In this document: positions 20,807 to 30,599 of the stretch, piece by piece
Layout of the letters: the number at the start of each line of letters is the position of its first letter
Numbering within the stretch: position 1 is the stretch's first letter
Assembly (NCBI GenBank): GCA_025490895.1
Contig: JALPQI010003346.1
Location: forward strand, 21,922-85,921
Length of the DNA: 64,000 nucleotides
DNA from: Thaumatotibia leucotreta
Lineage: Eukaryota > Arthropoda > Insecta > Lepidoptera > Tortricidae
Reading direction: 5' to 3'
The notes under the pieces: generated by a model
Seen by the model: only the letters and a program-made list of their open reading frames with translations
Told to the model about the DNA's origin: nothing
Databases searched by the model: none
Translations under genes and position numbers: made by a program

Positions 20807-21082
20807 ATACAGGGTGGAAAGGGACGACGTTCCTTCCCGCTACCGACCGAGTCTACCAACCATCACGATGAACTTTCAGTATACTGGTAGTACCAACTAC
20901 CAACATCGAAATATCTTTCAAAAAAAACCCCTCATACATAGCGAGTGATAAGTTAGAGTTCAATAGTATGGAAAAGTCAATTTTCCATGTACACTTTCGA
21001 TGTTGGTCCCATACTGAAAGCTCATCGTACTCGTTGGTAGACTTGATCGGTAGCGGGAAGGAACGTCGTCCCTTTCTGTATA
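20807..21082. mobile_element. Foldback element, TATACAGGGTGG ends, 276 bp
   Basis: The arms are long: TATACAGGGTGGAAAGGGAC and (reverse) TATACAGAAAGGGAC start them, followed by GACGTTCCTTCCCGCTACCG and AGTCTACCAAC on both sides. The overlapping opposite-strand frames here are a product of the palindrome and are not genes. Confidence 0.85.
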
Positions 21083-21479
21083 TTAGGTTATTCCTACAAA
21101 ATTCTATTAAAATAAAAATACAATGCCTAATGTTCAAAAATAGTATACAATAACTATTTATTCAAGAGATCCGAGTTATTTCTAAACCAAGACCAATATC
21201 TCCGCGACAGTACATTATCGAAATTAAAATCCAAGCTCCCGTTATTAAGACAATATTAGAAAGTTTGCCTCCAAGATTATCCATGGCGGACTAATATTTC
21301 AATAAATATTAATGACGAGAGAACTCCGTGCGAAGTCTGGGCGAAAATTCAAATCACATTGTTTGCAGCAGACTTATTAATAGAAGACAAATCGAGTGCC
21401 TTGGGGTGATTGCGGTTGATCTTGACATTTCTATTTTACAGACATTTTGAATGTGAAAAAAAATTGATAATTTAATAAA
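21083..21479. other. No assignable feature
   Basis: No gene or repeat recognised. Confidence 0.45.
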
Positions 21480-21592
21480 GATGCCTAGCCACTCAATGGC
21501 TTTTGGTAACTGTGGTTACCAGCTGTCACTCTTATTTTACATAGAAATAGAGTCTATCGCAAAAATCAAAGCATGTGAGTGGCTAGATGCCT
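21480..21592. mobile_element. Foldback MITE (GCCTAGCCACTCA arms)
   Basis: ATGCCTAGCCACTCAATGGC at the left and GCATGTGAGTGGCTAGATGC at the right pair as inverted arms around a GTTACCAGCTGTCAC centre. Confidence 0.65.
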
Positions 21593-21625
21593 ATGAATCT
21601 GACAGTTGTTTGGACCTCATGCCTA

Positions 21626-22016
21626 AGGGGGCGTTCAAGTATTACGTAACGCAATTTTAGGGGAGGGGTGTCTCGTAAAATATTACTATGCGTTATAGGG
21701 GCGGGAGGGGGTCTTCCTTACAACACGTTACGTAACATTGTTTGTTCAAGTAAAAAACTAGGGAATCAGAACTCCCAAATTTTCAACCCTTTTCAATTAC
21801 GTTTCACGGGGAATCCGATTACCGCAAAGGCAATTAAAACTATACCAAGGATAAAAACTATAACATATCTTTTTGCGACTTTAGGGTAAAAATGGTCATT
21901 AGAGTGTTACGTAACGCTTAGAGAAGAGTACAGAAGAACGTCACGGTGCGTACAAGGGAGGGAGGAGGAGTCAAAAGTCTTCAAAAATTGCGTTACGTAA
22001 TACTTGAACGCTCCCT
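21626..22016. mobile_element. TIR element, AGGGGGCGTTCAAGTATTACG ends, 391 bp
   Basis: The left end AGGGGGCGTTCAAGTATTAC and the right end GTAATACTTGAACGCTCCCT match as inverted repeats of about 32 bp that continue with GTAACGCAATTTT. TTACGTAAC motifs recur inside (near 21728 and 21905) together with G-rich tracts. The frame at 21668-21889 has no recognisable domain. Confidence 0.8.
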
Positions 22017-22378
22017 GCGTAGCGCAGCTTGTTGGCAGAAAAGTCTCGAAAACCCTCATTCCATCTGAATTGTTTTTTTTTTTTCAATATTCTCTCTCAG
22101 CAAAATAAATACTAGTGTACTGAATAGGGAATAGGGCTATATGTATTGCTAAATGGAGTACTCATTCAATGTACCAGACGGGTCGAATGGGTAGAAATCA
22201 AATTACGCGTTGATAAAAAGAGTCTTTGTTAGTTTTGCAATCAATTTCTCGATAGGCAATCACCAGGCGCGCAGTATTGCGAAGAGGTGGCGACGAGGTC
22301 AATGTTGCCAGATGAAACGAAATACTCAAGTTTGAGGATTATTATGACAATAATGTGAGTAACAATAATTAAAAAGTA
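22017..22378. other. No assignable feature
   Basis: No gene or repeat recognised. Confidence 0.45.
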
Positions 22379-22500
22379 GTCATCATCATCACCCTATCTC
22401 AGTCCACTGTTGGCCATAAACCTTTCTCTCATTGTGGACACACTACTGTGATTGGCGATCGCAGTAGTGTGTCCACAATGATAATTGATGATGTTGTTGT
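22379..22500 (-). mobile_element. Mini-LINE, copy D, with 5' inverted segment
   Basis: The 3' end (minus strand: CCAACAGTGGACTGAGATAG and a GATGATGATG tail) is intact. Its upstream part is a 19-bp perfect inverted repeat, CATTGTGGACACACTACTG against CAGTAGTGTGTCCACAATG, around TGATTGGCGATCG. Both arms match the same mini-LINE segment (GTGGACACATTACTGCGATC), so one is inverted. Confidence 0.65.
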
Positions 22501-22589
22501 CATCAGTCGTGTTTTTATTGAAGTACCTAAGTATCTGAATAGTTTTTTTATTCTTCTAAAAAACTGTTAATAATAAGCCAACTAAATCC

Positions 22590-22775
22590 ATTCTACTATA
22601 AAGGCGGAAGTAACTCTTGCCTGTCTGTCTGTTACCTTACCCTACCCTAAAACCGCTGGACCAATTTTGTTAAAATTTGGTATGAAGATAGCTTGACACC
22701 CGAGAAAGGACAAAGGATAGTTTTTATCGTGAAAACCCTAATCATTTTTACGACTTTTTTCCTACGTGGACGAAG
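22590..22775 (+). repeat. Truncated dispersed repeat (CTATAAAGGCGGAAGT type)
   Basis: TTCTACTATAAAGGCGGAAG, CTGGACCAATTTTGTTAAAA, TTTGGTATGAAGATAG and CGTGGACGAAGTC follow the order of a widespread insect repeat often treated as a non-autonomous Helitron. The diagnostic 3' end is missing because the SINE fragment takes over at about 22776. The class call is from recognition only. Confidence 0.5.
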
Positions 22776-22914
22776 TCTATGTATTTAAGTATCTATATGT
22801 ATCTATCTATTATATATATCGTCGCCTGGTACCCACATCACAAGCCTTAATTGAGCTTACCGTGGGACTAGGTCGATTTGTGTAAGATGTCCCAAGATAT
22901 TTATTTATTATTTT
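22776..22914 (+). mobile_element. Main-family SINE, 3' half
   Basis: It runs TCTATGTATTTAAGTATC, TATATATCGTCGCCTGGTAC, CACATCACAAGCC, TTAATTGAGCTTACCGTGGG, TCGATTTGTGTAAGATGTCC and CAAGATATTTATTTATT. Head absent. It directly abuts the repeat on its left. Confidence 0.8.
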
Positions 22915-23573
22915 ACACGTAAAAACTGAAAGATGCGAAAGCTTCAATCGATGCTCTGTAATGAACGATATTGTATATAATTGAAAAATACAGGGACCTT
23001 TGAGAAATACATGTATCTTTCGTGTTATTTTCATCGCTACTGGCAACTCATAAGACTTCGCTCTCACCGAAGGCCCAAACAAACGCAGCTCGCGGCCTTC
23101 AAGAGTCCTTCGGTCCAGGGCCCTTAATCCACTCGGCTCCCAACTCCTTGCACGTTTAATTGTGGGGATAATTTATTTATCCGATCAACTTCGAACCCAT
23201 TATTGAATGAATAACTTTACTAGGCACTCTGGAGTTGTAAGGGGATTAAAAGTTATTTAGTTTTTGTAATTTTTTGTATGATTTGATATTTTACTTTCCA
23301 AGTCAATTTAGCAGAAATGTGAGTAACGAAACGTTGCAATTTTGTAATAACACTAATAACTATCTGATTTAAATCTAAAACAAGAGTCATCAATACTCTG
23401 CTAAGATATTTTTGCTATTCTATGATGTACGTAGAGGTAAGTAGAAACGGTTTTTGACCCTCAGTTGCATATTGTTATATCTAGTTAAATGACTGAGACG
23501 GGTACCCGTTGCCTTCAATTTTTTACAAGAGGTTATAAAAAATAGATTAAGTACCTTTTCAGTGTGATGCAAA
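22915..23573. other. No assignable feature
   Basis: No gene or repeat recognised; the minus-strand frame ending at 22810 is partly SINE. Confidence 0.45.
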
Positions 23574-23658
23574 ACATTGTATATGCATCACGGTAGGTAA
23601 GCAGAATACTAACACTCTCGTTAGTAATTCCGTACTTACCTCCCTTGATGCACAATGT
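23574..23658. repeat. 85-nt imperfect hairpin
   Basis: ACATTGT..GCATCACGGTAGGTAAG and CTTACCTCCCTTGATGCACAATGT pair with one 4-nt bulge and a few mismatches, closing over CTAACACTCTCGTTAG. It could be a small MITE or a transcribed hairpin. Confidence 0.6.
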
Positions 23659-24352
23659 ACTATTACCTCATTTTCTCTTTATGTCTTTATTTATTATTGC
23701 GCTATTTTTAAGCCTTTCAATTAATTTAACATCATATAAGTAAATTGATATCTTGTGGCAATAAACATTTTTTTTTCCTGTATTTTATTTTAACATTATC
23801 ATCGATTCATTAGGGAAATCTGAAAACTTCCTGGATTTTTAATCCTGCAAGGAGGATTATTAAGTATTAGTAGTGGCATTTGCACCGAAAGTTGAATGCA
23901 TTCGAGTGAAGCGATGGCTTAATCAGGCCAAAGCGGCCGGCGCTCATTAAAATACCAATTTTACGAAAACATTCGGACTCGCCCGACGCCACAGTAAATA
24001 TATGCACAGCAGTATGCCACTACCCGGTAATATTTTAGCACTAGTATTAGTAGTAAGTAACTTTATTTTACATAGATCGAATATGTTACATTACAAGTGT
24101 TAAAAAGTCATCTGACTGCTTACTATAAGTGTTCTACTATATAAAGCAGTGTGTCCACCATACATGTACGAGTATAGGGTAATACGATATTTAATAATAT
24201 ATTTTCACCTGTTACCATGTATGGTGAAATACGAGCCCTTGCGGTACTAAACTTCTGGTAACAAGTTCCTCGCAATATTTCTCACACATTCCCGTATTTA
24301 AATATCACAAAACACAGCGCCACTAATTCATTCGTACTCGTATTTTAACAAT
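23659..24352. other. No assignable feature
   Basis: A short pair AGTAGTGGCAT/ATGCCACTAC (23870 and 24014) and CACCATACATG/CATGTATGGTG (24157 and 24220) were noted, too short to call elements. Confidence 0.35.
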
Positions 24353-24502
24353 ATATCGTCGGCTGACAAGAGAAACTCACTAAGTAACAAATACCTACTT
24401 GAAATAAAGCTCCTATCTCAGTTTTGATTTAATACTGACATAAGAGGTTGCTAAGAGTAGTGACAGTTTTAATAGTGAGTTTTGCTTGTCAGCCGACGAT
24501 AT
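24353..24502. mobile_element. Foldback MITE, ATATCGTCGGCTGACAAG ends
   Basis: ATATCGTCGGCTGACAAG at the left and CTTGTCAGCCGACGATAT at the right are perfect 18-bp inverted repeats, continuing loosely with AAACTCACT against AGTGAGTTTT. The terminal ATATCGTCGG is shared with the family at 35473-35604 and 55797-55930. Confidence 0.85.
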
Positions 24503-24807
24503 GAGCGAACTCACTCCATCGTAGACCGCATCTCTGCCCTCGGCTAGTCTGTGATCATGAGTAAGCCTATAAAAATATATATATTGATTTATAAACTTTT
24601 ACGATTATTATACTGTACTCGTACTGTTCATGTACTTTTTACTGTTCATGAAGTTTTACCGAACTCTCGCCGTCAACTTATCCACGGGCGTTTGTAATTA
24701 CTGCAGCCTCACTGACGTTTCACCCGCTAGCATTTTATGTGGCCCTGGTACCACGGCCTAGGACTTTTTTCCATGTTACTTAATAATTTTTGAAGAGGCG
24801 AAATTCA

Positions 24808-25159
24808 TATACTGGGTGTTACATTAGTCGTGATACAAATTGTGAAAAACCTGTTGAGATGGTCTTTCTGAACAAGGTTTCCTATGGGACCTATATGAAA
24901 GTCGCGAAAAAAAATTACGGTTTTCATACAGATCGGTACAGAAGTGTTCATGATTTTCAGTCTCGTTTCATTATTATGTAAACACATTTGTAAGAGATCA
25001 GTCTGAAAAAATGTATACATATTTATTAATAAACTCGAACAGTACTAGTCTTAAAAAAATAAAGATTTTCATATGGGTCCCGAAGGAAACCTTGTTCAGA
25101 AAGATCATCTTAACAGGTTTTTCACAGTTTGTATCACGACTAATGTAACACCCGGTATA
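24808..25159. mobile_element. Foldback element with arms of about 100 bp, TATACYGGGTG ends
   Basis: The left arm TATACTGGGTGTTACATTAG..GTCGTGATACAAATTGTG is repeated inverted at the right, ending TAATGTAACACCCGGTATA, with few mismatches through GAACAAGGTTTCC. The two opposite-strand frames around 24790-25020 arise from the inverted repeats. Confidence 0.85.
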
Positions 25160-25545
25160 TTCGTATATGTGTCACGATGGCGTGAGAGATGTCTCAATAG
25201 CCACAAAACCTGCACGAAATAACTGTACCTGTGATTTAAATTTTATTGGTTTATGAGGTACAGTTTAGGTACAGATTATTGACATTTGTTCGAGAACATA
25301 GTTCTCATTCTCACACGTTAGGGCGATACACGCGTGCCAAGTTGACGTCAGAACGACGTGTCTATATCACAATCTATTTAATGCTTGATTGCTTGAGGTA
25401 ACATTTTTTTCGCCATTGGTACAGTTGGGGTACAGTTATTTGGTGTATTTTTTTGGATTTTACAGACATTTCTCACGCCATCCTGACGGACACTAATAAA
25501 TTATAAAGACCTATTGAAAAGTTTTGACTTAGGCACTGTCTTATG

Positions 25546-26052
25546 AGTAGGGTTAGGAATTTTGGTGGCATTAGGTGAACAGAGAACAGTGGAGTCGTTG
25601 CTCAAATTGTTTATGATTGATTGAATAATTAATTAATCAAAAATAATACATAAATGTATTATTTTTAACAGGGTTTCGCCCATTTTAAGTATAAATAATT
25701 TTATTGTTTTGATATTTGACTACCTATGAAATGAAGTTCAATCATTTTCTTTATAATATAGCTTATGATTATTGTATAATATTTATGGGCTTTATTAGAA
25801 AACTAGAACCTTGAAAATCAAATAAATATATTTTCTCATTTATCAACATTTTTATTGAAAATTAATATTTTTCTAGATTCTCAAAAATAAAATTCATGTT
25901 ATTTTTTTTAAAGTCATTGACAAATCCAGCTTGAATTAAACACTATTTCGTAATTAATTTATAAGTTAATCATTTATTCAAGTAAAAAATATTTGTAACA
26001 TCGACTTCACTGCTCTCTGTTCCATAAATGCCACCAAAATCCTAACCCTACT
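25546..26052. mobile_element. TIR element with TATG duplication, 507 bp
   Basis: AGTAGGGTTAGGAATTTTGG opens the left arm and CCAAAATCCTAACCCTACT closes the right; homology continues through TGGCATT, GGAACAGAGA and AGTCG for about 50 bp. TATG flanks both sides (25542-25545 and 26053-26056). The interior is extremely AT-rich with no coding frame. Confidence 0.85.
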
Positions 26053-26876
26053 TATGAGCCATTATGGGCTTTTACTAGGTCGATGGTCTTAACTGTTATG
26101 TCAAGAATCCTATCAAGACTTCTGATTTCCATTTTCCCGGTAACAATGCACAACAAAGACTGTATCTATGTCGTCGCTAAATACAAAACGTTTATCTTAA
26201 ACCACTTTAAATAACATCGCGAAACACGTTCCGCTAACATAAACGAAATCCGGCTCAGCTCCGGAATTCCGGGAATCCTCCTGAGACTGTGTTATTTTAT
26301 CATCGTGCCTTGTTATTCTTTATTACGGCATCTACTATGTCGCTTACCTCCGGCGATATTAATATTGACATCTTCCAGCCTATGAGCACGGCGCCATTCT
26401 CGACTTTATCCCAAAGGGGTAAGGCGGGTGTATACATGCTTTGTTGATCAAGTAGTCTTGAAGCTTGTGTAGTTACCCGATTGTTTGAACTTGGTTTAAA
26501 ACCTGTCTCGGATATTGGCGCACTCGGTGGGAGTGGCAATTTAGTAATCTATGTGAAAAGCTGAGGGGTGCACGTAACGCTTTGTTGATACAAATTAATA
26601 ATATTCTGAGTGATGTAACACGTCTGTTTTTCTATAAAACGCAAATCGATTTCGTTAAACATATCCATTTATATCCTTGTGTATTATATGACAAACCATT
26701 AAAAACGTACTGAGGACAATATAGCTTACGTCCTTAACGATAATATTCATGTTTAATTTGGCCACGTGGCCTGATTTCTGGTTCATTGGACAAAAAATTG
26801 CGAACATTACTTAAATTGGTGCTTGAAATAGATTGTATCGGTTGATGATGTAGGCAAAAATTGAAAATGTCAGCAC
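26053..26876. other. No assignable feature
   Basis: The minus-strand frame at 26300-26539 has no domain I recognise. Confidence 0.4.
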
Positions 26877-26970
26877 GTACAGTCAACAAAAAAATATGGT
26901 CTACCACTTAACGATTCTATTCAGCGGTAAAGTCGAAAAATGTTCGACCACATTTTTTTATTGACTGCAC
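26877..26970. mobile_element. Foldback MITE (GTACAGTCAACAAAAAAAT)
   Basis: GTACAGTCAACAAAAAAATA and TTTTTTATTGACTGCAC are inverted arms of about 25 bp, both with TGGTC/GACCA inside; the whole is 94 bp. Confidence 0.75.
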
Positions 26971-27254
26971 AAGATGTTTCTTCCCTATTTTTGTATAAAA
27001 GGGTTTTACTTCTTTTACCTCTAGCTTCTCTTGATACATATCTTTGGGGCCCTTTTCAATTTTGTGGAGATAAGACTTAAGAATATCTCTAATCTTTCGG
27101 ATAGGTATATTTTTAGTAACCCTGTCGCTTGAGGTTTTTTCTACTACACAACATAGGATGTACACATTGGCAAGTGCCTTAGTATACCCGTGGAATATTC
27201 AAAAAAGATTATCTACAATATTCAAACATGTTCCATTTACCCATCATGAATATT

Positions 27255-30200
27255 CATCATCAGCCTATCGCAGTCCACTGCTGGACATAGGCCTCCCCAA
27301 TTTCACGCCACCGTTCTCGATCTTCGGCTGCTCGCATCCAGCTCCTGCCAGCCATCCTGCGCAAATCGTCGCTCCACCTTGCCTGAGGGCGTCCTACACT
27401 ACGCTTGCCGAGACGCGGGCTCCACTCAAGAACTCGTTTACCCCAACGGTTGTCGGTTCTACGGCTAATATGGCCAGCCCACTGCCACTTCAGCTTGCTA
27501 ATACGGTGGGCTATGTCGATCACTTTGGTTCTCTGCCGGATAACCTCATTTCTGATTCGATCCCGCAGAGAGACGCCGAGCATAGCCCTTTCCATAGCTC
27601 GCTGAGCGACCTTAAACTTGTGGACCAGCCGTACCGTCAGTGTCCACGTTTCGGCTCCGTACGTCATGACGGGTAGGACGCACTGATTGAAGACTTTTGT
27701 CTTCAGACACTGTGGGATCGACGATGTGAAGATTCGACGTAGCTTCCCAAACGCTGCCCAACCTAGCTGAATTCTTCTATTCACCTCATTCTCGAAGTTG
27801 TTTCTACCCATCTGCAATGTTTGGCCGAGGTATACATATCTTTGAACAACTTCGAGAACGGTGCCGTGTACTGCGATCGGTTCCGGTAGTACATGTTCAT
27901 TGAACATAACCTTGGTTTTGTCCAAGTTCATCCGTAGGCCGATGCGTATAGAAGAGTCAGCCAGGTCGTTCAGCATCTGTTGTAGGTCCTGCAGCGTTTC
28001 TGCCAGGATGACGATATCATCAGCGAATCGCAAGTGAGAGATGTACTCGCCATTAATGTTGATGCCACGCCCTTTCCAGCTCAGCGTCTTAAACATATCC
28101 TCCATTGCATTTGAGAACAATTTCGGGGAGATCACGTCCCCTTGTCTCACGCCTCTATGCAATGGTATAGGATTTGTTTGCTGATTCTGTACTTGGACGG
28201 ACATGGTGGCGGCCTCGTATAGACATCTTATCACTTGAATGTATCGCCAATCAACTTGACATCGCTGCAAGGACTCCAGAACAGACCAGATCTCAATCGA
28301 GTCAAAGGCCTTCTCATAGTCCACAAATGCTAGACACAGGGGCTGATTATACTCTTCAGTCTTCTGTATAATCTGCCGCACTGTGTGGATGTGGTCTATG
28401 GTACCGTATCCGCTCCGAAATCCAGCCTGTTCCGGAGGTTGGAATTCGTCGAATCTCCGCGCAAGACGGTTCGTGATCACTCTTGAGAACAGCTTATAGA
28501 CATGGCTTAGAAGAGAAATGGGTCGATAGTTCTTCATCAGGGCTTTGTCTCCCTTTTTGAAGAACAGGACAACCACACTTGTACTCCATGCCTCCGGAGT
28601 TCTCCCTTCGACTAGGACAGCGTTAAAAAGCGTTTGGAGCTCCCTCAATACGGGTTTACCTCCTGCTTTTAGCAACTCTGTTGTAACGCCATCTTCTCCA
28701 GGGGCTTTTCCGTTTTTAAGCTGCCCAAGAGCGATCTCGATTTCGTCGATACTGACTTCTGGCAGGTCTTCGGTGTAGTGGCGTATCAAAGTGGCTCTAG
28801 GATCCTCATTTTCGGGATCAGGTCGAGATGCATGCGAAGCGTATAATTGGCCATAGAAGTCTTCCACTTCGGAAAGGACTGCCGGCTTCGAAGTAACGAC
28901 TTCTCCACGAGCTGTGGTCAGCTTCGTCAGGTGGCTCCTTCCGAGAGATTGTACGAACACCTTTGACCCCCGGTTCTGCTCGATCGCTCTTTCAATCGAA
29001 AGAGTATTGGAGCACCGGAGATCGTGTCGTACGTGCTTACTGATCTCTCGGTTTAGAGTCCGTTTCCCTGACGAAGAGACCGGTGGGTTTTCACGTCGTT
29101 CCTTCATTAGCCCTAAGGTCTCCTCCGAAAGCTTTGACTTCCTATCCTTGCGCTGCCTTTCACAAAATCTCGTACCTTCCTCCCTGAGGATGCGAACCAC
29201 ATCTTGAAGTTTCTGGTTCACGTCCGCTGTGGTTTCCATGGCAGCGAATCGGTTCTCCAGGTTTGACTGGAACGTTTTAGATCCAATCATAGTTTGGAGC
29301 AAATTTGGTCGGAGTCTGGCCTTCATCAAGCGGACACGTTCAGCACGGAAATTGATATTCAGAGAGCCTCGGACGAGTCGGTGATCGCTACCGGTATTGA
29401 ACCTGTTGATCACGGAGACATCTCTGAATATGTGCCGCTTGTCCGACATGATGAAGTCGATCTCATTTTTCGTCATAGTGTCCGGGCTTTGCCACGTCCA
29501 CTTCCTTTGGGGCTGCTTCTTGAAGAATGAGTTCATCAAGAAGAGCCCCTCGCGTTCGAGGAAGTTGACGAGCATTTGTCCCCTATGATTTCTGCATCCA
29601 TAACCATGGGATCCTACTACCGATTCGCTGAAATTTTGTACTCCCACTTTAGCGTTAAAATCCCCCATGACAACGTTAAAATGGGTCTTAGTAGTGGAAT
29701 GGAGGGCTCTCGATATGTCATCGAACATTTCCTCCACCTCATCATCCGAATGTGCCGAGGTCGGTGCGTACACTTGCACCACCTTGAGGCTATACCTCTC
29801 GGTGAGCTTGATAATGAGGTACGCTACCCTGTTCGACACACTGAATATTTCCACAACGTTGTCAGAGAGGGACTTGTGAACCAGAAACCCAACGCCACCT
29901 TGGGATTGTTGGTCTCCCTGACGGAAGTACATTAGGTGGCCTGATTCGAGTGTTATGGTGTCCTCCCCCTCTCTTCGGACTTCACATAACCCTAGTATGT
30001 GCCACCTAATCTTCCCAAGTTCCACCTCAAGTTGCGCCAGGTGCGAGTCAAGCCGAAGCGTGCGTCCGTTATACGTCGCCAGGATCAGTCGGTTGTGGTG
30101 GCCGTCCGTAACCCGGAGATTCTTCGCACCCCCTGCCCCGCCGTTACCGTGGTCGCCACCATGACCAGGAATAGCGGAGCTACCGGGAACTGGGGGCCGT

Positions 30201-30408
30201 GGCTTTCTTTGTGCTTTCATTTTAGGGGGGGGGGGTTTGCCCATAATCGCCACGCTGGGCAGGCGGGTTGGCGATCGCAGTAGGTTGGTGATGTGCTGAA
30301 AATTGACGGCGCTGCTGCCCGCCGCCAGCATGTTGACCTTAGTCGCCTCTTACGACACCCACGGAAGGAAATGGGGTGAGCCTATTCTATGCCGGGCCCA
30401 CACGGCCA
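27255..30408 (-). mobile_element. Full-length RTE-like LINE with 12-bp target duplication
   Basis: The element is bounded by ATCATGAATATT at 27243-27254 and again at 30409-30420, a perfect 12-bp duplication. On the minus strand it begins GGCCGTGTGGGCCCGGCATA, has a leader of about 77 bp, one long frame, and stops at TGA within GGCTGATGATG, which is also its 3' terminus. There is thus essentially no 3' untranslated region and only a two-unit TGATG tail. Size (3.15 kb), single frame, AP-type endonuclease before reverse transcriptase and a simple-repeat tail without poly(A) fit the RTE clade. An intact frame and flawless duplication point to recent insertion. Confidence 0.93.
27260..30331 (-). 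CDS. Endonuclease/reverse transcriptase of RTE-like LINE
   Basis: The 1023-residue protein nicks target DNA and copies its own RNA there. Residues 1-80 are a basic, Pro/Gly-rich linker. An AP-like endonuclease spans about 82-322: ATYNGRT (N88), LCEVRREG (E117), VYAPTS (Y188), VMGDFNAKVG (D224, N226), NEIDFIMSDK and the closing GSDHRLV (D316, H317). The reverse transcriptase runs from about 540 to 830: LKNGKAPGEDG, NYRPISLL, AGFRSGYGT, LAFVDYEKAFDSI (D671), HRGVRQGDVISP and RFADDIVILAE (FADD 769-772). A C-terminal domain follows with RWSDDLRRMAG and AYVQQWTAIG. All catalytic residues are present and there are no stops or frameshifts. The first ATG is 77 bp from the element 5' end; a second in-frame Met at residue 30 is possible. 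No RNase H is seen, as usual in RTE. Confidence 0.92.
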   Translation of the reverse strand: MLAAGSSAVNFQHITNLLRSPTRLPSVAIMGKPPPPKMKAQRKPRPPVPGSSAIPGHGGDHGNGGAGGAKNLRVTDGHHNRLILATYNGRTLRLDSHLAQLEVELGKIRWHILGLCEVRREGEDTITLESGHLMYFRQGDQQSQGGVGFLVHKSLSDNVVEIFSVSNRVAYLIIKLTERYSLKVVQVYAPTSAHSDDEVEEMFDDISRALHSTTKTHFNVVMGDFNAKVGVQNFSESVVGSHGYGCRNHRGQMLVNFLEREGLFLMNSFFKKQPQRKWTWQSPDTMTKNEIDFIMSDKRHIFRDVSVINRFNTGSDHRLVRGSLNINFRAERVRLMKARLRPNLLQTMIGSKTFQSNLENRFAAMETTADVNQKLQDVVRILREEGTRFCERQRKDRKSKLSEETLGLMKERRENPPVSSSGKRTLNREISKHVRHDLRCSNTLSIERAIEQNRGSKVFVQSLGRSHLTKLTTARGEVVTSKPAVLSEVEDFYGQLYASHASRPDPENEDPRATLIRHYTEDLPEVSIDEIEIALGQLKNGKAPGEDGVTTELLKAGGKPVLRELQTLFNAVLVEGRTPEAWSTSVVVLFFKKGDKALMKNYRPISLLSHVYKLFSRVITNRLARRFDEFQPPEQAGFRSGYGTIDHIHTVRQIIQKTEEYNQPLCLAFVDYEKAFDSIEIWSVLESLQRCQVDWRYIQVIRCLYEAATMSVQVQNQQTNPIPLHRGVRQGDVISPKLFSNAMEDMFKTLSWKGRGININGEYISHLRFADDIVILAETLQDLQQMLNDLADSSIRIGLRMNLDKTKVMFNEHVLPEPIAVHGTVLEVVQRYVYLGQTLQMGRNNFENEVNRRIQLGWAAFGKLRRIFTSSIPQCLKTKVFNQCVLPVMTYGAETWTLTVRLVHKFKVAQRAMERAMLGVSLRDRIRNEVIRQRTKVIDIAHRISKLKWQWAGHISRRTDNRWGKRVLEWSPRLGKRSVGRPQARWSDDLRRMAGRSWMRAAEDRERWREIGEAYVQQWTAIG

Positions 30409-30434
30409 ATCATGAATATTAATAATAAATAAAT

Positions 30435-30545
30435 AGCTATAATAATAAAAAAATACATAACATCTTACAAAAATCGACCTAGTTCCATGGTATGCTCAAT
30501 CAAGGCCTGTGATGTGGTTACCAAACGACGATATACATAAGACTC
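30435..30545 (-). mobile_element. Main-family SINE, 3' part
   Basis: Minus-strand ATATCGTCGTTTGGTAACCA, CATCACAGGCC, TTGATTGAGCATACCATGG and TCGATTTTTGTAAGATGTT match the SINE tail. It lies next to the LINE 5' flank but outside its duplication. Confidence 0.7.
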
Positions 30546-30599
30546 TAATTACGTAGGAACAAATATTTGGGGTAAATAAATACCTACACAAATACGGCG

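Noticed and set aside
20853..21153. Opposite-strand genes of 61-94 codons
   Set aside because: Both frames lie in the arms of a palindromic element.
27405..30283. Plus-strand open frames of 60-172 codons across the LINE
   Set aside because: They are antisense shadows of the intact minus-strand endonuclease/reverse transcriptase frame.
27243..30420. A longer LINE including the adjacent SINE tail at 30435
   Set aside because: The 12-bp duplication at 27243-27254 and 30409-30420 fixes the LINE ends, and the SINE fragment lies outside.
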